A stretch of DNA of 64,000 nt from Chloroherpetonaceae bacterium (GTDB lineage: Bacteria; Bacteroidota; Chlorobiia; Chlorobiales; Chloroherpetonaceae): positions 85,424-149,423 of the forward strand of contig JANQGG010000006.1 in the NCBI GenBank assembly GCA_028277445.1, in the 5' to 3' direction. The notes below the pieces were generated by a model. The model saw nothing but the letters and a program-made list of their open reading frames with translations. It had not been told where the DNA came from and made no database searches. How positions within the stretch are numbered: the stretch's first letter is position 1; the number at the start of each line of letters is the position of its first letter. Below, piece by piece: positions 10,481 to 19,654 of this stretch. Made by a program: the position numbers and the translations under genes.

Positions 10481-11374
10481 TTAATTTTTCCAGGAAATAT
10501 CAACTGAACCGGCGCCGCTTTTTAAAAACATGATTAAAGATCCCTTGGTTTTGCCGTAGTTTTTGCTGTAATAAATGCCTTTTGATTTTTGAAAATCTTC
10601 CGGGAGAGAGACATTAGAAAAGAAATGGCTGGAGTGGTTAAGTTTAATACCCACGTCTTTGGGGATTAAAATGCTCATATTCCCGGCATCGATGGTAATA
10701 TCAATTTTTGCTTTCTTTTTAATTTTTCCCTCAAAATCCATGGTTACATCGGTAATCCCGCCATTAAATGTAAATTTATCAAAATTGGCATGGCCGAGTC
10801 CCGTTAAAAAAAGCTGAGATGCACCGGTTGAAACATGCATATGTTTTAGTGTGATGGGATTTTTTCTGGAAAAAACAACTTTAGAATTGCAGGCGCCGAT
10901 GTTCATGTTCAACTTCGAAAGCTTTAATCCCGATAAATCAAACTCAGAGTTCGAAGAGCCCACGGAAATATTCAATTTAAGGGGTAATGAATCGGTTAGA
11001 CTTAGGTTCAACGGGGCGATTGAGTGATCATCATGGGAAATATCTCCGAACAATTCCCAGCCGATCATTTTATGACGCGCAGAGGCATGCTTTTGCCTGG
11101 TATTGATCGTTAAATAGCCGTTTGCGTTTTTAACAAAGTAGTTGGTTGAAAGTTGAACGGGAAGATTTGATTTGGAATGGTATTGATAGACTTGAGGGGA
11201 TTGATGCGATTTAAGCACCAAATGGATCGATCCCACTTTAATATCCGCGTTGATGACTTTTTCTTCGGAAATCGGCTCGGTAAATTTTACCATTTGAGCC
11301 TCAAGGCTGAGAGTCAATAAGACATTTAAAACAAAAGCCTGTAGAAGAAAAAAAAGTGATGCAGAACGCTTCAT
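10481..11374 (-). CDS. Exported toast-rack/LiaF-C-like beta protein
   Basis: A 297-residue protein with a signal peptide (MKRSASLFFLLQAFVLNVLLTLSLEAQ). The mature part is a series of short beta repeats of the form LNISVGSSNSEFDLSGL, LNMNIGACNSKVVF and IDITIDAGNMSILIP, which is the pattern of toast-rack and LiaF C-terminal domains. Related domains sit in envelope-stress or adhesin proteins, but no specific function is known. Its stop codon abuts the stop of the plus-strand barrel gene with no spacer. It is downstream of the 11413-12342 gene on the same strand. Confidence 0.62.
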   Translation of the reverse strand: MKRSASLFFLLQAFVLNVLLTLSLEAQMVKFTEPISEEKVINADIKVGSIHLVLKSHQSPQVYQYHSKSNLPVQLSTNYFVKNANGYLTINTRQKHASARHKMIGWELFGDISHDDHSIAPLNLSLTDSLPLKLNISVGSSNSEFDLSGLKLSKLNMNIGACNSKVVFSRKNPITLKHMHVSTGASQLFLTGLGHANFDKFTFNGGITDVTMDFEGKIKKKAKIDITIDAGNMSILIPKDVGIKLNHSSHFFSNVSLPEDFQKSKGIYYSKNYGKTKGSLIMFLKSGAGSVDISWKN

Positions 11375-11412
11375 GAAAAGCCTAGTTAATGATTAAAGCT
11401 ATAATAGATACA

Positions 11413-12342
11413 TCACTCAGAATTGGTTTGTTTCAATTCTGAAGAATCCGCGAAGATTTTTTTTAGTCCGTACCCCAATCCAACCAAATGCCATGCATGC
11501 AATAAATGCTCGTTTTTTTCTGAAAGCTGAACGGATGGCCTAAAGACGGCAGCATAACTATAGTTAAAATGGTTTGACGGGTAAAGTGTTGCAAAGTTGC
11601 ACATGATCCGGTCATTCGTTTGATCCTGGCTAAGTTCCAAAGAAAAAACCAGTGAATCATGGGACGTATCCTTGTGTTTGTTGGCGGTTTGCCTTTCAGC
11701 GACGGTCTTTTTCGTTAAGACATTTAGCGAACGCATGGTTTTTTTGTGTGGCTGAACCGTCACATTCATCGTTAATTGCCAGGATTGTTGTTCCGAGCTA
11801 ACAGAAAAACATTGTTTAGGTTTGATGAAAGGTATTAAAGAAGAACCGGGCTGTGAAACCGACGGGTAGTATTCGAACGACGAGAATCCAAGATGTGTTG
11901 GCTGGGAGGCCTTTGGCGTCTTAACCGAAAGCCAAACTGAGTCGCTCATCAATGAAGCATACGCGATGGATTTATTATGGAAGGGCTTAAGAACATGATC
12001 AATCATGGATTTAATATCGATGTTTTTGATGGTCACGCATGGCGATTGCAGAGCCAGTTTCAAAGAATCCTTATGATGAATTTCCCAGGAAACCTCATGC
12101 GCCTCTATATGGTTAAGCCAAAAATCTGTGGATAATGAAGCAATCGTCATGTTAGACTCCAGCGTCGCCGAATCGTTGATTTGGCTTGAAAGATTTAGCG
12201 CATGGTTATTCAGATAAAGATTTAAGAACGAATGAAGGGTCAGATACGCCCACAAAAAAAGTGATCCGGGTGAAACCATGAATGCAAAGCACCACTTTAA
12301 AATTGCGTTCATGTTGGGTGATTTAAAATTGTTGCCGTTCAT
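11413..12342 (-). CDS. Membrane-anchored protein of unknown function, coupled to the HD hydrolase
   Basis: A 309-residue protein that I do not recognise. A hydrophobic stretch near residues 13-45 (WCFAFMVSPGSLFLWAYL and following) could be a membrane anchor, and the remainder is soluble and rich in Ser, His and Asn with no clear motif. Its ATG lies only 4 bases after the stop of the PgpH-like gene, so the two are very probably co-transcribed. The reading frame is intact and uses codons like its neighbours. It might assist the hydrolase or act on the cell envelope, but nothing in the sequence decides this. Confidence 0.55.
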   Translation of the reverse strand: MNGNNFKSPNMNAILKWCFAFMVSPGSLFLWAYLTLHSFLNLYLNNHALNLSSQINDSATLESNMTIASLSTDFWLNHIEAHEVSWEIHHKDSLKLALQSPCVTIKNIDIKSMIDHVLKPFHNKSIAYASLMSDSVWLSVKTPKASQPTHLGFSSFEYYPSVSQPGSSLIPFIKPKQCFSVSSEQQSWQLTMNVTVQPHKKTMRSLNVLTKKTVAERQTANKHKDTSHDSLVFSLELSQDQTNDRIMCNFATLYPSNHFNYSYAAVFRPSVQLSEKNEHLLHAWHLVGLGYGLKKIFADSSELKQTNSE

Positions 12343-12346
12343 AGTT

Positions 12347-14533
12347 CTATAAGGTTTGTCCCGGGTACTTAATGCGTTTATGATGCGCGGCCAGAATGGT
12401 TTTGATAAAACTTTGCTTGATCATGTTGATTTCATCAAAAGTGATGGGGCATTCGGAAAATTGGTTTTCATCGTAGCGTTTGCGAATAACGGTATCCACA
12501 ATTTCTGAAATGGCCTCTTCGGTATGATCGGTAAGCGAGCGAACCGACGCTTCAACACTATCGGCGAGCATTACTATGGCGGTTTCTTTTGAATGCGGTT
12601 TCGGCCCAGGATACGTGTATTGGAAAATGTTTATGGATTCTTCCGGATGGAGTTTCAAAGCTTTCTGATAAAAAAAGTCAATAACCGATGTGCCATGATG
12701 TTGTGGGATAAAATCCAGCACTTTCTCCGGTAGCTTATGATTTTTACCAATGGCTAACCCGTCGCTTATATGACCAATGATAATTTTACAACTGTTTTCA
12801 GGCGACATGGTATCGTGAGGATTTTTAGTCAGTTGATTTTCCGTAAAAAACTCGGGGTTATTTATTTTTCCGATATCATGAAAGTACGAACCAACCCGGC
12901 ATAAGAGTTGATTGGCGTTGATCTCAACGGCAGCCCGCTCCGATAAAACACTGACCATCATGGTGTGATGGAATGTCCCCGGCGCGTTGATTCCCATATC
13001 TCTTAACAGCGGATGATTAACATCGGAAAGCTCCAAAAGCGTTAAATCGGTTGTTATGCCAAAGAAACGTTCGATGATCAGGATAAACGGGTAGATCAAA
13101 AAACAAAGCAGAGAACCAATTAAGGCAAAAAAGATATCGTTTAAAAGTTCCTCAAGAGGTCCAAGTCGTGAAAAGCTAAAGGCAAGAAGCGAAAGCGTGT
13201 AGCCAAAAAAAATAATTAGCACCGTAGCAAAAATTTGAATCCGGTGTTTAAGGTCTCGAATGCTAAATACAGCCAGCCCTCCGGCAAACATGCTTACCAC
13301 GGCAAATTGAAAATCGTTGCCACGTATCGTTGCCGCTAAAAGCGCAATGGTAATGGTGCCAAAAAATCCCAATCGGGAGTCAAAAAGCGTGGTAAATAAG
13401 ATCGCCGCAAGGCCGATGGGCACAATATAGGCCGAAAGCCACTCAAAATTCAGGGTGTATCGCGTGATGGAAAGTTCAAACAAAATGATCAGAAAAATGA
13501 GGCTGAGCAGGATGTTGTCGTAAAAGATTTTTTCCCGGAAGAAATAAATATAGATCACGAACAATCCGCTGATAATGATGATAATAAGGAGCTTACCCAA
13601 GTAAATCTTTAACTCGCCGGTTTCGGCTTCGCGCTCCGTTTTGGTTTTCAGATAAGATTCCAGCATGCGTTTACCAACCGGGGTGATTTTTTCACCTTTT
13701 GAGATGATGATTTCATTTTGGCGAACCAGTCCATCGGCGATGGGGACTTCTTTTTCCGCACGAACTATTGCCTGGCGCGTTTCTTTTTCATCAAAAATAA
13801 TATTGGCATCAAGGTATCTTGCGGCAAGTTTGAGCGCCAGGTTTAAGGTGTCGTTGGCGTAATTTTGAGAGGGTTCAACATTTAAAAGATGTTTTGTGAG
13901 CAAAGTTTTCAAAGTAACATAAGCTTCTAACGAATCGCGGAATGCCGAAACATTAAAAACGCGCTCTTCGCGGTCGTTTTCAGAGCGGATAACCAGGCGG
14001 GCGGCATTTAATTGACGCTTACTTTGATTTAAAATTCCATCGGATTTAATGGCGCGAATTTCTTTGGGGATCACGGTTCTTAATTTCCTGAAAAGCGAGG
14101 ACGATTTCTTTGAAGACAACGATTGAATATAAGCGGTTTTAAAAATTGCAATTTCAGAGGTTGTTAGCTCCGTGGGTAGATTTTGATTGTCTCCTGAAGT
14201 GGAGGTTGGCGTATTGAGAAAATGTGAAGCGAGCGAGTCGATATGTTTTTGAAATGTGTCACGAGAAAATGATGACTCGTTCCTACGAAACACCGGTAAA
14301 ACCGCCTCTCTGGCTTTGTTTTTTTGCGTTTGATAGGTTTTTTCATCTTTATAGATGGGGAATGTAAACGATGCGATAAGATCGGGCTGAAGCCAGGTTG
14401 TGCCGACATCGAAATTTATGATCGGAAGTTGTTTTCGGGGAAACAAGGCGGTAACAACCGCAAGAAAGATTATAAAAATCACCCAACGAACAACAGTGCT
14501 ATCTTTGAAGGATTGTTTATCAAGTTTCATCAA
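12347..14533 (-). CDS. 7TM HD-domain phosphohydrolase (PgpH-like, cyclic-di-AMP phosphodiesterase candidate)
   Basis: A 728-residue membrane protein in the order: N-terminal membrane helix, extracytoplasmic 7TMR-HDED domain, a cluster of about seven membrane helices (roughly residues 310-490), then a cytoplasmic HD domain. Metal ligands are in FHHTMMVSVLSERA, YFHDIGKI, IIIGHISDG, IPQHHGT and MLADSVEAS. This is the architecture of PgpH, which hydrolyses cyclic di-AMP to pApA. Either of two adjacent ATGs could start it. It is divergent from trpE and followed after 4 bases by an unknown gene. Family membership is clear; the exact nucleotide substrate is inferred. Confidence 0.85.
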   Translation of the reverse strand: MMKLDKQSFKDSTVVRWVIFIIFLAVVTALFPRKQLPIINFDVGTTWLQPDLIASFTFPIYKDEKTYQTQKNKAREAVLPVFRRNESSFSRDTFQKHIDSLASHFLNTPTSTSGDNQNLPTELTTSEIAIFKTAYIQSLSSKKSSSLFRKLRTVIPKEIRAIKSDGILNQSKRQLNAARLVIRSENDREERVFNVSAFRDSLEAYVTLKTLLTKHLLNVEPSQNYANDTLNLALKLAARYLDANIIFDEKETRQAIVRAEKEVPIADGLVRQNEIIISKGEKITPVGKRMLESYLKTKTEREAETGELKIYLGKLLIIIIISGLFVIYIYFFREKIFYDNILLSLIFLIILFELSITRYTLNFEWLSAYIVPIGLAAILFTTLFDSRLGFFGTITIALLAATIRGNDFQFAVVSMFAGGLAVFSIRDLKHRIQIFATVLIIFFGYTLSLLAFSFSRLGPLEELLNDIFFALIGSLLCFLIYPFILIIERFFGITTDLTLLELSDVNHPLLRDMGINAPGTFHHTMMVSVLSERAAVEINANQLLCRVGSYFHDIGKINNPEFFTENQLTKNPHDTMSPENSCKIIIGHISDGLAIGKNHKLPEKVLDFIPQHHGTSVIDFFYQKALKLHPEESINIFQYTYPGPKPHSKETAIVMLADSVEASVRSLTDHTEEAISEIVDTVIRKRYDENQFSECPITFDEINMIKQSFIKTILAAHHKRIKYPGQTL

Positions 14534-14597
14534 AATGTAAGCGTCATTTGTTATTTTCTAGGCTTAAACCAACATTGTTCATAAACCAAGGTGAAAA

Positions 14598-16103
14598 ATG
14601 GAAAATCTGCATGATCAATTCCAAAAGTCAGTTATAAATCCGGTAATTGAGTTTCATTCGCTTCAGGAGGAACTTATTGCCGATACCGAAACGCCGGTTT
14701 CGGTGTATTTAAAATGTCAATCCAAATTTTCCTGTCTGCTTGAGTCGGTAGAAGGCGAAGAGCGATTGGCAAGGTATTCATATATAGCTCAAGACCCGTT
14801 TGCTATTTTAAAAGCAACCATAGATGGATCAATTCAATTTGAAATTCTAAATGAAAGATACGCAAATTTAAAAAAAATAATTGAACAAGAAACCTCAGTC
14901 AGATCGGCGATAGAAAAAAGTTTCGAGCTCATCAAATACAACGAATCGCATCTTCAAAAAGACCCCCAATTGCTGCATTCCGGGGCTTTTGGTTTTATGA
15001 CTTACGATGCTATGCATTTTGTGGAAGAAATTCCCAGAGCGCGAAAACCCGATCCGGCCGGCTTGGCAGATGTTTATTTGATGTTTTACGATACCATAAT
15101 CGCTTTCGATAACATCAAACGTAAGCTGTTTATTATTTCCAATTACCAGGATGATGAAGATAAAGCAATAGCTAAGGCAAAAATTCAAAAACTCAAAGCC
15201 AAGATACTTTCACCGCTCAGCGAAGATAAAATTCGGCTATATCCTGAAAAACCCGAGCCCATTGTTTCCAATACCCAAAAAGAGGATTACCTGGAAAAGG
15301 TTGTTAAAGCCAAAGATTACATAAAAGCCGGGGATATTTTTCAGGTTCAAATTTCCCAGCGGTTAAAGCGAAAACTAAATACACGGCCATTTGATGTGTA
15401 TCGCGTGTTGCGAACCATTAATCCCTCGCCATATTTGTTTTACTTTGAACTCGAAGATACTCAGATCATTGGCTCTTCGCCCGAATTGCTCGTAAAGATT
15501 GAAAAAAATGCCGAAGGGGAAAGCGTGGTTGAAACAAGGCCGATTGCCGGAACACGGCATCGCGGTGAAACCAAAGCCGAAGATGAGCGCATTGCCAATG
15601 AGCTCTTGAACGATGAAAAAGAACGCGCCGAGCATTTAATGCTGATTGATTTGAGCCGAAATGATGTTGGGCGGATCGCCAAAATCGGTACGGTCGAAAC
15701 CAATGAAATGATGATCATCGAACGCTATTCGCATGTCATGCATATTGTGAGCAATGTTCGCGGTATTGTTGATGAAAAGTACTCGGATTTCGAAGCATTC
15801 TGGGCATGCTTTCCCGCAGGAACTCTAACCGGAGCGCCTAAAATACGTGCCATGGAAATCATTAATGAGTTTGAAGATGAAAAACGCGGATTATATGGCG
15901 GAACGGTTGGCTATTTCGGATTCGATGGTCATTTCACCACCGCTATTGCAATCCGAACCATGGTTGTGCATGATGGAACTATTTATTTCCAGGCTGCCGG
16001 CGGCATTGTTGCTGATTCAAAGCCCGAATTCGAATACGAGGAAACCATGAAAAAAATGCGTGCAGGCTTGAGAACCATTGATGCCTTAATTCAAAACGAG
16101 TGA
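14598..16103 (+). CDS. trpE: Anthranilate synthase component I
   Basis: Converts chorismate to anthranilate, the first step of tryptophan synthesis, with the TrpG glutaminase (not in this window). The N-terminal LLESVEGEERLARYSYIA contains the LLES motif associated with tryptophan feedback inhibition. The chorismate-binding domain has GDIFQVQISQRLKRK, SSPELLVK, RPIAGTRHRGET, LMLIDLSRNDVGRI and PAGTLTGAPKIRAMEII. At 501 residues it is complete. It is divergent from the PgpH-like gene and followed by a weak terminator-like hairpin. No TRAP or leader-peptide attenuator was recognised upstream. Confidence 0.95.
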   Translation: MENLHDQFQKSVINPVIEFHSLQEELIADTETPVSVYLKCQSKFSCLLESVEGEERLARYSYIAQDPFAILKATIDGSIQFEILNERYANLKKIIEQETSVRSAIEKSFELIKYNESHLQKDPQLLHSGAFGFMTYDAMHFVEEIPRARKPDPAGLADVYLMFYDTIIAFDNIKRKLFIISNYQDDEDKAIAKAKIQKLKAKILSPLSEDKIRLYPEKPEPIVSNTQKEDYLEKVVKAKDYIKAGDIFQVQISQRLKRKLNTRPFDVYRVLRTINPSPYLFYFELEDTQIIGSSPELLVKIEKNAEGESVVETRPIAGTRHRGETKAEDERIANELLNDEKERAEHLMLIDLSRNDVGRIAKIGTVETNEMMIIERYSHVMHIVSNVRGIVDEKYSDFEAFWACFPAGTLTGAPKIRAMEIINEFEDEKRGLYGGTVGYFGFDGHFTTAIAIRTMVVHDGTIYFQAAGGIVADSKPEFEYEETMKKMRAGLRTIDALIQNE

Positions 16104-16115
16104 AACAGGGATAAT

Positions 16116-16151
16116 GTGATTTCGTATGGACTAATCACTTTTATTTTTTAT
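16116..16151 (+). terminator. Possible weak rho-independent terminator after trpE
   Basis: A 6-bp perfect stem, GTGATT/AATCAC, with an 11-base loop is followed by a T-rich run (TTTTATTTTTTA). It lies a few bases after the trpE stop and before the protease gene. The stem is short, so activity is uncertain. Confidence 0.4.
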
Positions 16152-16178
16152 CAACGTAACTAGTTACAAACGCATTAA

Positions 16179-17678
16179 ATGATGATGTCCAGAAAAACTA
16201 CAATTTCTCTGTTTTTTGCAATACTACTCGGCATGCTCGTCGGTGTATTTTTGTTTTCCGATATTCAAATTACGGTTCAACCCAAATCCGGTCATGCTGA
16301 AAACACCACCCAATCCGAGCCGCCTAAGCAGCTCAGATCCCTCAAAGACCTCAACGATGCGTTTGTAAGCTTAGCCGAGCAAACCCGTCCTTCGGTTGTC
16401 ACTGTGTTTACTGAAAAAACTGTCGAGCGTCGTGTGATGAATCCGTTCGACTTTTTTGGCTTCAATCAACCCTTTAAAGACTTTTTTAATCACCCCGATA
16501 ATCCAAAGCAACCCGAAACCCGCAAAGACATTCGTAAAGGTTTAGGCTCCGGCGTTATTGTTTCGCAAGACGGCTTCATCTTGACCAATAATCATGTAAT
16601 TGATAAGGCCGATAAAATTTTTGTACGCACACACGACGACCGCACTTTGGAAGCTTCAGTGGTTGGCGCCGATGCTAAAACAGACATTGCCGTCATCAAG
16701 GTTGAAGAAAACAATCTAAAACCGCTTGAATTTGGCAACAGCGATGATATCCGCGTTGGCGAATGGGTGATCGCCATAGGGAGTCCTTTGGGAGACAATC
16801 TTGAGCAGACCGTAACGCATGGCATCGTTAGCGCTAAAGGCCGGTCTAATCTAGGCTTGGCTGATTATGAGGATTTTATTCAAACCGATGCGGCCATTAA
16901 TCCGGGTAATTCCGGCGGCCCGCTCGTCGATATAGATGGCCGGCTCATTGGCATAAACACGGCGATTGCAAGCCGAACCGGCGGCTTTCAAGGGATTGGC
17001 TTTGCCGTGCCATCAAACATGGCTCAAAAAGTCATGAACTCGCTGATAAAAGATGGGAAAGTGACACGAGGTTGGCTTGGCGTTACAATCCAGGATATCA
17101 GCGAAAGTATGGCCAAAGGATTGAACCTAAAATCAACCGAAGGCGCCATTGTGGGATCAGTGGTTGAAGACAGCCCGGCTGAAAAAGCCGGCTTGAAAAC
17201 CGGCGATGTGATTGTTGAGCTTCAGGGCGAACGGGTGAAAAATACCGTTTCCTTAAGAAACCGTGTGGCATCAACGTCGCCAAATAAAACGGTTCGATTA
17301 AAGATTTTACGCGATGGTAAGCCAAAAACAATCCTGGTAACTTTAGGCGAGCTGCCATCGGATAATGAGGTTGTGGCTCAAAAAGATTCCAAAATTGAAA
17401 AACTTTTTGGGTTCAGCGTGGCTTCCTATAACTCAACTTATGCGCAAAAATATAATTTAAAGAGTAAAAAAGGGTTGGTTGTTGTTGGTATTGATCCCTC
17501 AAGTAATGCCTATCGGAACGGATTGCGCGAAGGTGATCTGATTTTGCAGTTCAATAAAAAAGAAGTTGAGTCTCTATCGGGATTCAAGAAAAACCTCAAA
17601 CAATTAGATGAAGGAGAAAATGTCTTGTTTTTGATTGAGCGTCGGGGCAATAAGCTATTTGTTGCATTTACCAGGTAA
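16179..17678 (+). CDS. Periplasmic serine endoprotease, DegP/DegQ (HtrA) family
   Basis: A 499-residue HtrA protease that degrades or refolds damaged envelope proteins. A single N-terminal membrane segment (ISLFFAILLGMLVGVFLF) acts as signal or anchor. The catalytic triad is His139 (LTNNHVID), Asp169 (DAKTDIAVIKV) and Ser245 (NPGNSGGPLVD). Two PDZ domains follow, one beginning RGWLGVTIQD near residue 290 and one near 400 ending at the C-terminus. The first of three tandem ATG codons is used. A good terminator follows. DegP, DegQ and DegS-like subtypes cannot be separated, though two PDZ domains favour DegP/Q. Confidence 0.94.
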   Translation: MMMSRKTTISLFFAILLGMLVGVFLFSDIQITVQPKSGHAENTTQSEPPKQLRSLKDLNDAFVSLAEQTRPSVVTVFTEKTVERRVMNPFDFFGFNQPFKDFFNHPDNPKQPETRKDIRKGLGSGVIVSQDGFILTNNHVIDKADKIFVRTHDDRTLEASVVGADAKTDIAVIKVEENNLKPLEFGNSDDIRVGEWVIAIGSPLGDNLEQTVTHGIVSAKGRSNLGLADYEDFIQTDAAINPGNSGGPLVDIDGRLIGINTAIASRTGGFQGIGFAVPSNMAQKVMNSLIKDGKVTRGWLGVTIQDISESMAKGLNLKSTEGAIVGSVVEDSPAEKAGLKTGDVIVELQGERVKNTVSLRNRVASTSPNKTVRLKILRDGKPKTILVTLGELPSDNEVVAQKDSKIEKLFGFSVASYNSTYAQKYNLKSKKGLVVVGIDPSSNAYRNGLREGDLILQFNKKEVESLSGFKKNLKQLDEGENVLFLIERRGNKLFVAFTR

Positions 17679-17703
17679 TTCAATCCTAAAGTTAAGGTTT
17701 TAG

Positions 17704-17729
17704 AGCCGTGCATTGTCGCGGCTTTTTTT
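17704..17729 (+). terminator. Rho-independent terminator after the HtrA protease
   Basis: A 7-bp stem, AGCCGTG/CGCGGCT with one G-T pair and a 6-base loop, is followed immediately by a run of seven T residues. It lies 26 bases after the protease stop codon. Confidence 0.75.
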
Positions 17730-17989
17730 ATTTCATGGGCAACATATCGATGAAAAATTCAAATCACCCGACCAATAGATCCGAAAAAATCGTATATTCC
17801 AAAATTAACCAGCACAACGCGCAGCGAAGTTATCTGTGAGTTCAACATTTTACTGACCTGAATCCGGCCAGCCGCTTGCCACATTAGTTTCATTTCATCA
17901 ACGTATTAACAAGCGATTATTAAGGACGGCATTGGATAATCCAAGGCGCTAATGCATTTATTGAACATTTACAACCACATAAGAAACAT
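17730..17989 (+). other. Long spacer upstream of the DEAD-box helicase, no gene seen
   Basis: About 260 bases separate the protease terminator from the helicase start. No protein-coding frame or RNA gene is evident. DEAD-box helicases of the CsdA type in other bacteria often have long, cold-responsive 5' leaders, so part of this stretch may be an untranslated leader. That is inference only. Confidence 0.3.
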
Positions 17990-19603
17990 ATGTACGTACA
18001 AAAGTCATTACTCGGCTTTGAAGACCTTGGGCTTTCCAAATGCGTTTTAAATGCGATCAACAAAAAAGGATTTGAAGAGCCAACCGATATTCAGACCATG
18101 ACGATCCCCATCATGCTCAAAAACGATACCAACATTATTGCACAGGCGCAAACCGGGACTGGAAAAACCGCCGCATTTGGCCTACCGCTCGTAGATTTGG
18201 TAAACGATGAGCTAAAAACGGTTCAAAGCCTGATCTTAGTCCCAACACGAGAGCTTGCAATCCAGGTTTCCGAAGAGATCAATTCATTAAAGGGTGATAA
18301 AGCCCTCAGGATTGTGCCGATTTATGGGGGTCAATCCATTGATGAACAATTTCGCCGGTTAAAAAAAGGCGTCCATATTGTTGTCGGAACGCCGGGTCGT
18401 ATCATCGATCATCTGATGCGCAAAACGCTCAAACTGAAAGATATTGAGCATTTGATTTTGGATGAAGCCGATGAAATGTTGAACATGGGATTTGCCGATG
18501 ATATGGAAGAAATTTTAAAACATACCAATCCCAGTAAACGAACACTTTTGTTTTCGGCCACAATGCCGGCAAAAATCAGAGACCTTGCTGATAAGTACAT
18601 GCCCAGTTACAAGCAGCTTACGGCGAAGCAAAAGCAGCTCACAACAAACCTCACCGAGCAGATTTATTTTGAAGTAAAAGCTTCCGATAAGTTTGAAGCG
18701 TTATGCCGTATCATTGATATTGAGGAAAATTTTTATGGTTTGGTGTTTTGCCGAACGAAAATTGATGTTGAAGCCGTTGTGACGCATCTCATTGATCGGA
18801 GTTACGATGCCGAAGCCATTCACGGCGATATTTCCCAGGCGCAGCGCGAGCGCACGTTGGAAAAGTTTAAAAAGCAGCGGATCAATATTTTGGTGGCAAC
18901 CGATGTAGCGGCTCGAGGCATCGATGTCAATAATCTCACCCATGTGATTAATTATTCGCTTCCAAACGATCCTGAATCGTATGTGCATCGAATCGGGCGT
19001 ACGGGTAGGGCTGGCCGTCAGGGAACAGCCATCACGTTCATCACGCCAAGCGAGTATAGCCGATTGATGTTTATACAACGCATTGCAAAAACCGACATAA
19101 AAAAATCTCAAATACCCAAAGTTAAAGACATTATCGAAACCAAAAAGAAAAAGATCACGGAAGATATTCTTAACGGTTTTGATGAAAAAATCGACCCAAA
19201 ATATTATACATGGGCGACAAAATTGCTGGCCGATCAAGACCCTATTGAACTTTTAGCCAGAGTGTTAAATTACACGTATGACGAGGATCTGAACGCCGAA
19301 GGCTATAGCGATATCAAGGAAATCGGCTCTCAACGCAATACGATGGAAGAGGAAGGCAAAACCCGGCTTTTTGTTGCGCTTGGGAAAAAAGATAAAATCA
19401 ATGCAAAAAAATTGGTGGAGCTCATTAAAAGCCGTGTGAAGTTGAAATCGAAACAGATTAGCGATATCCAGGTTTTAGATAAATTTTCTTTTGTAACTGT
19501 TCCTTTTGCAAAAGCTGAAGAAATTATTGCAGGATTTCAACTGGAAGGACAAACGCCGTTAATAACTCATGCGAAAAAACGGTCAAAAAAACGAGGGAAA
19601 TAA
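17990..19603 (+). CDS. DEAD-box ATP-dependent RNA helicase (CsdA/DeaD type)
   Basis: A 537-residue RNA helicase for ribosome assembly or mRNA remodelling. Motifs in order: the Q-motif region GFEEPTDIQTMTIP, Walker A AQTGTGKTAAFGLP, PTRELAIQV, GTPGRIIDHL, DEADEMLNMG, SAT, and C-terminal ATDVAARGIDV and HRIGRTGRAGR. The C-terminal tail from about residue 455 (TRLFVALGKKDKINAKKLVE) resembles the DbpA-type RNA-binding domain of DeaD proteins, ending in a basic KKRSKKRGK. The ATG at 17990 gives a complete Q-motif region. A hydrolase gene follows closely. Confidence 0.94.
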   Translation: MYVQKSLLGFEDLGLSKCVLNAINKKGFEEPTDIQTMTIPIMLKNDTNIIAQAQTGTGKTAAFGLPLVDLVNDELKTVQSLILVPTRELAIQVSEEINSLKGDKALRIVPIYGGQSIDEQFRRLKKGVHIVVGTPGRIIDHLMRKTLKLKDIEHLILDEADEMLNMGFADDMEEILKHTNPSKRTLLFSATMPAKIRDLADKYMPSYKQLTAKQKQLTTNLTEQIYFEVKASDKFEALCRIIDIEENFYGLVFCRTKIDVEAVVTHLIDRSYDAEAIHGDISQAQRERTLEKFKKQRINILVATDVAARGIDVNNLTHVINYSLPNDPESYVHRIGRTGRAGRQGTAITFITPSEYSRLMFIQRIAKTDIKKSQIPKVKDIIETKKKKITEDILNGFDEKIDPKYYTWATKLLADQDPIELLARVLNYTYDEDLNAEGYSDIKEIGSQRNTMEEEGKTRLFVALGKKDKINAKKLVELIKSRVKLKSKQISDIQVLDKFSFVTVPFAKAEEIIAGFQLEGQTPLITHAKKRSKKRGK

Positions 19604-19654
19604 ATGACACAAAAGGCTCATTTGTTTTCTTCACATCCCCGAAAGGAGCCTTTT

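Noticed and set aside
14534..14597. Tryptophan attenuator before trpE
   Set aside because: The divergent spacer is only 64 bases and has no Trp-rich leader or hairpin pair.
19604..19654. Upstream ATG as start of the hydrolase
   Set aside because: The AAGGAG at 19643-19648 is correctly spaced for the ATG at 19655, and hydrolase similarity begins there.
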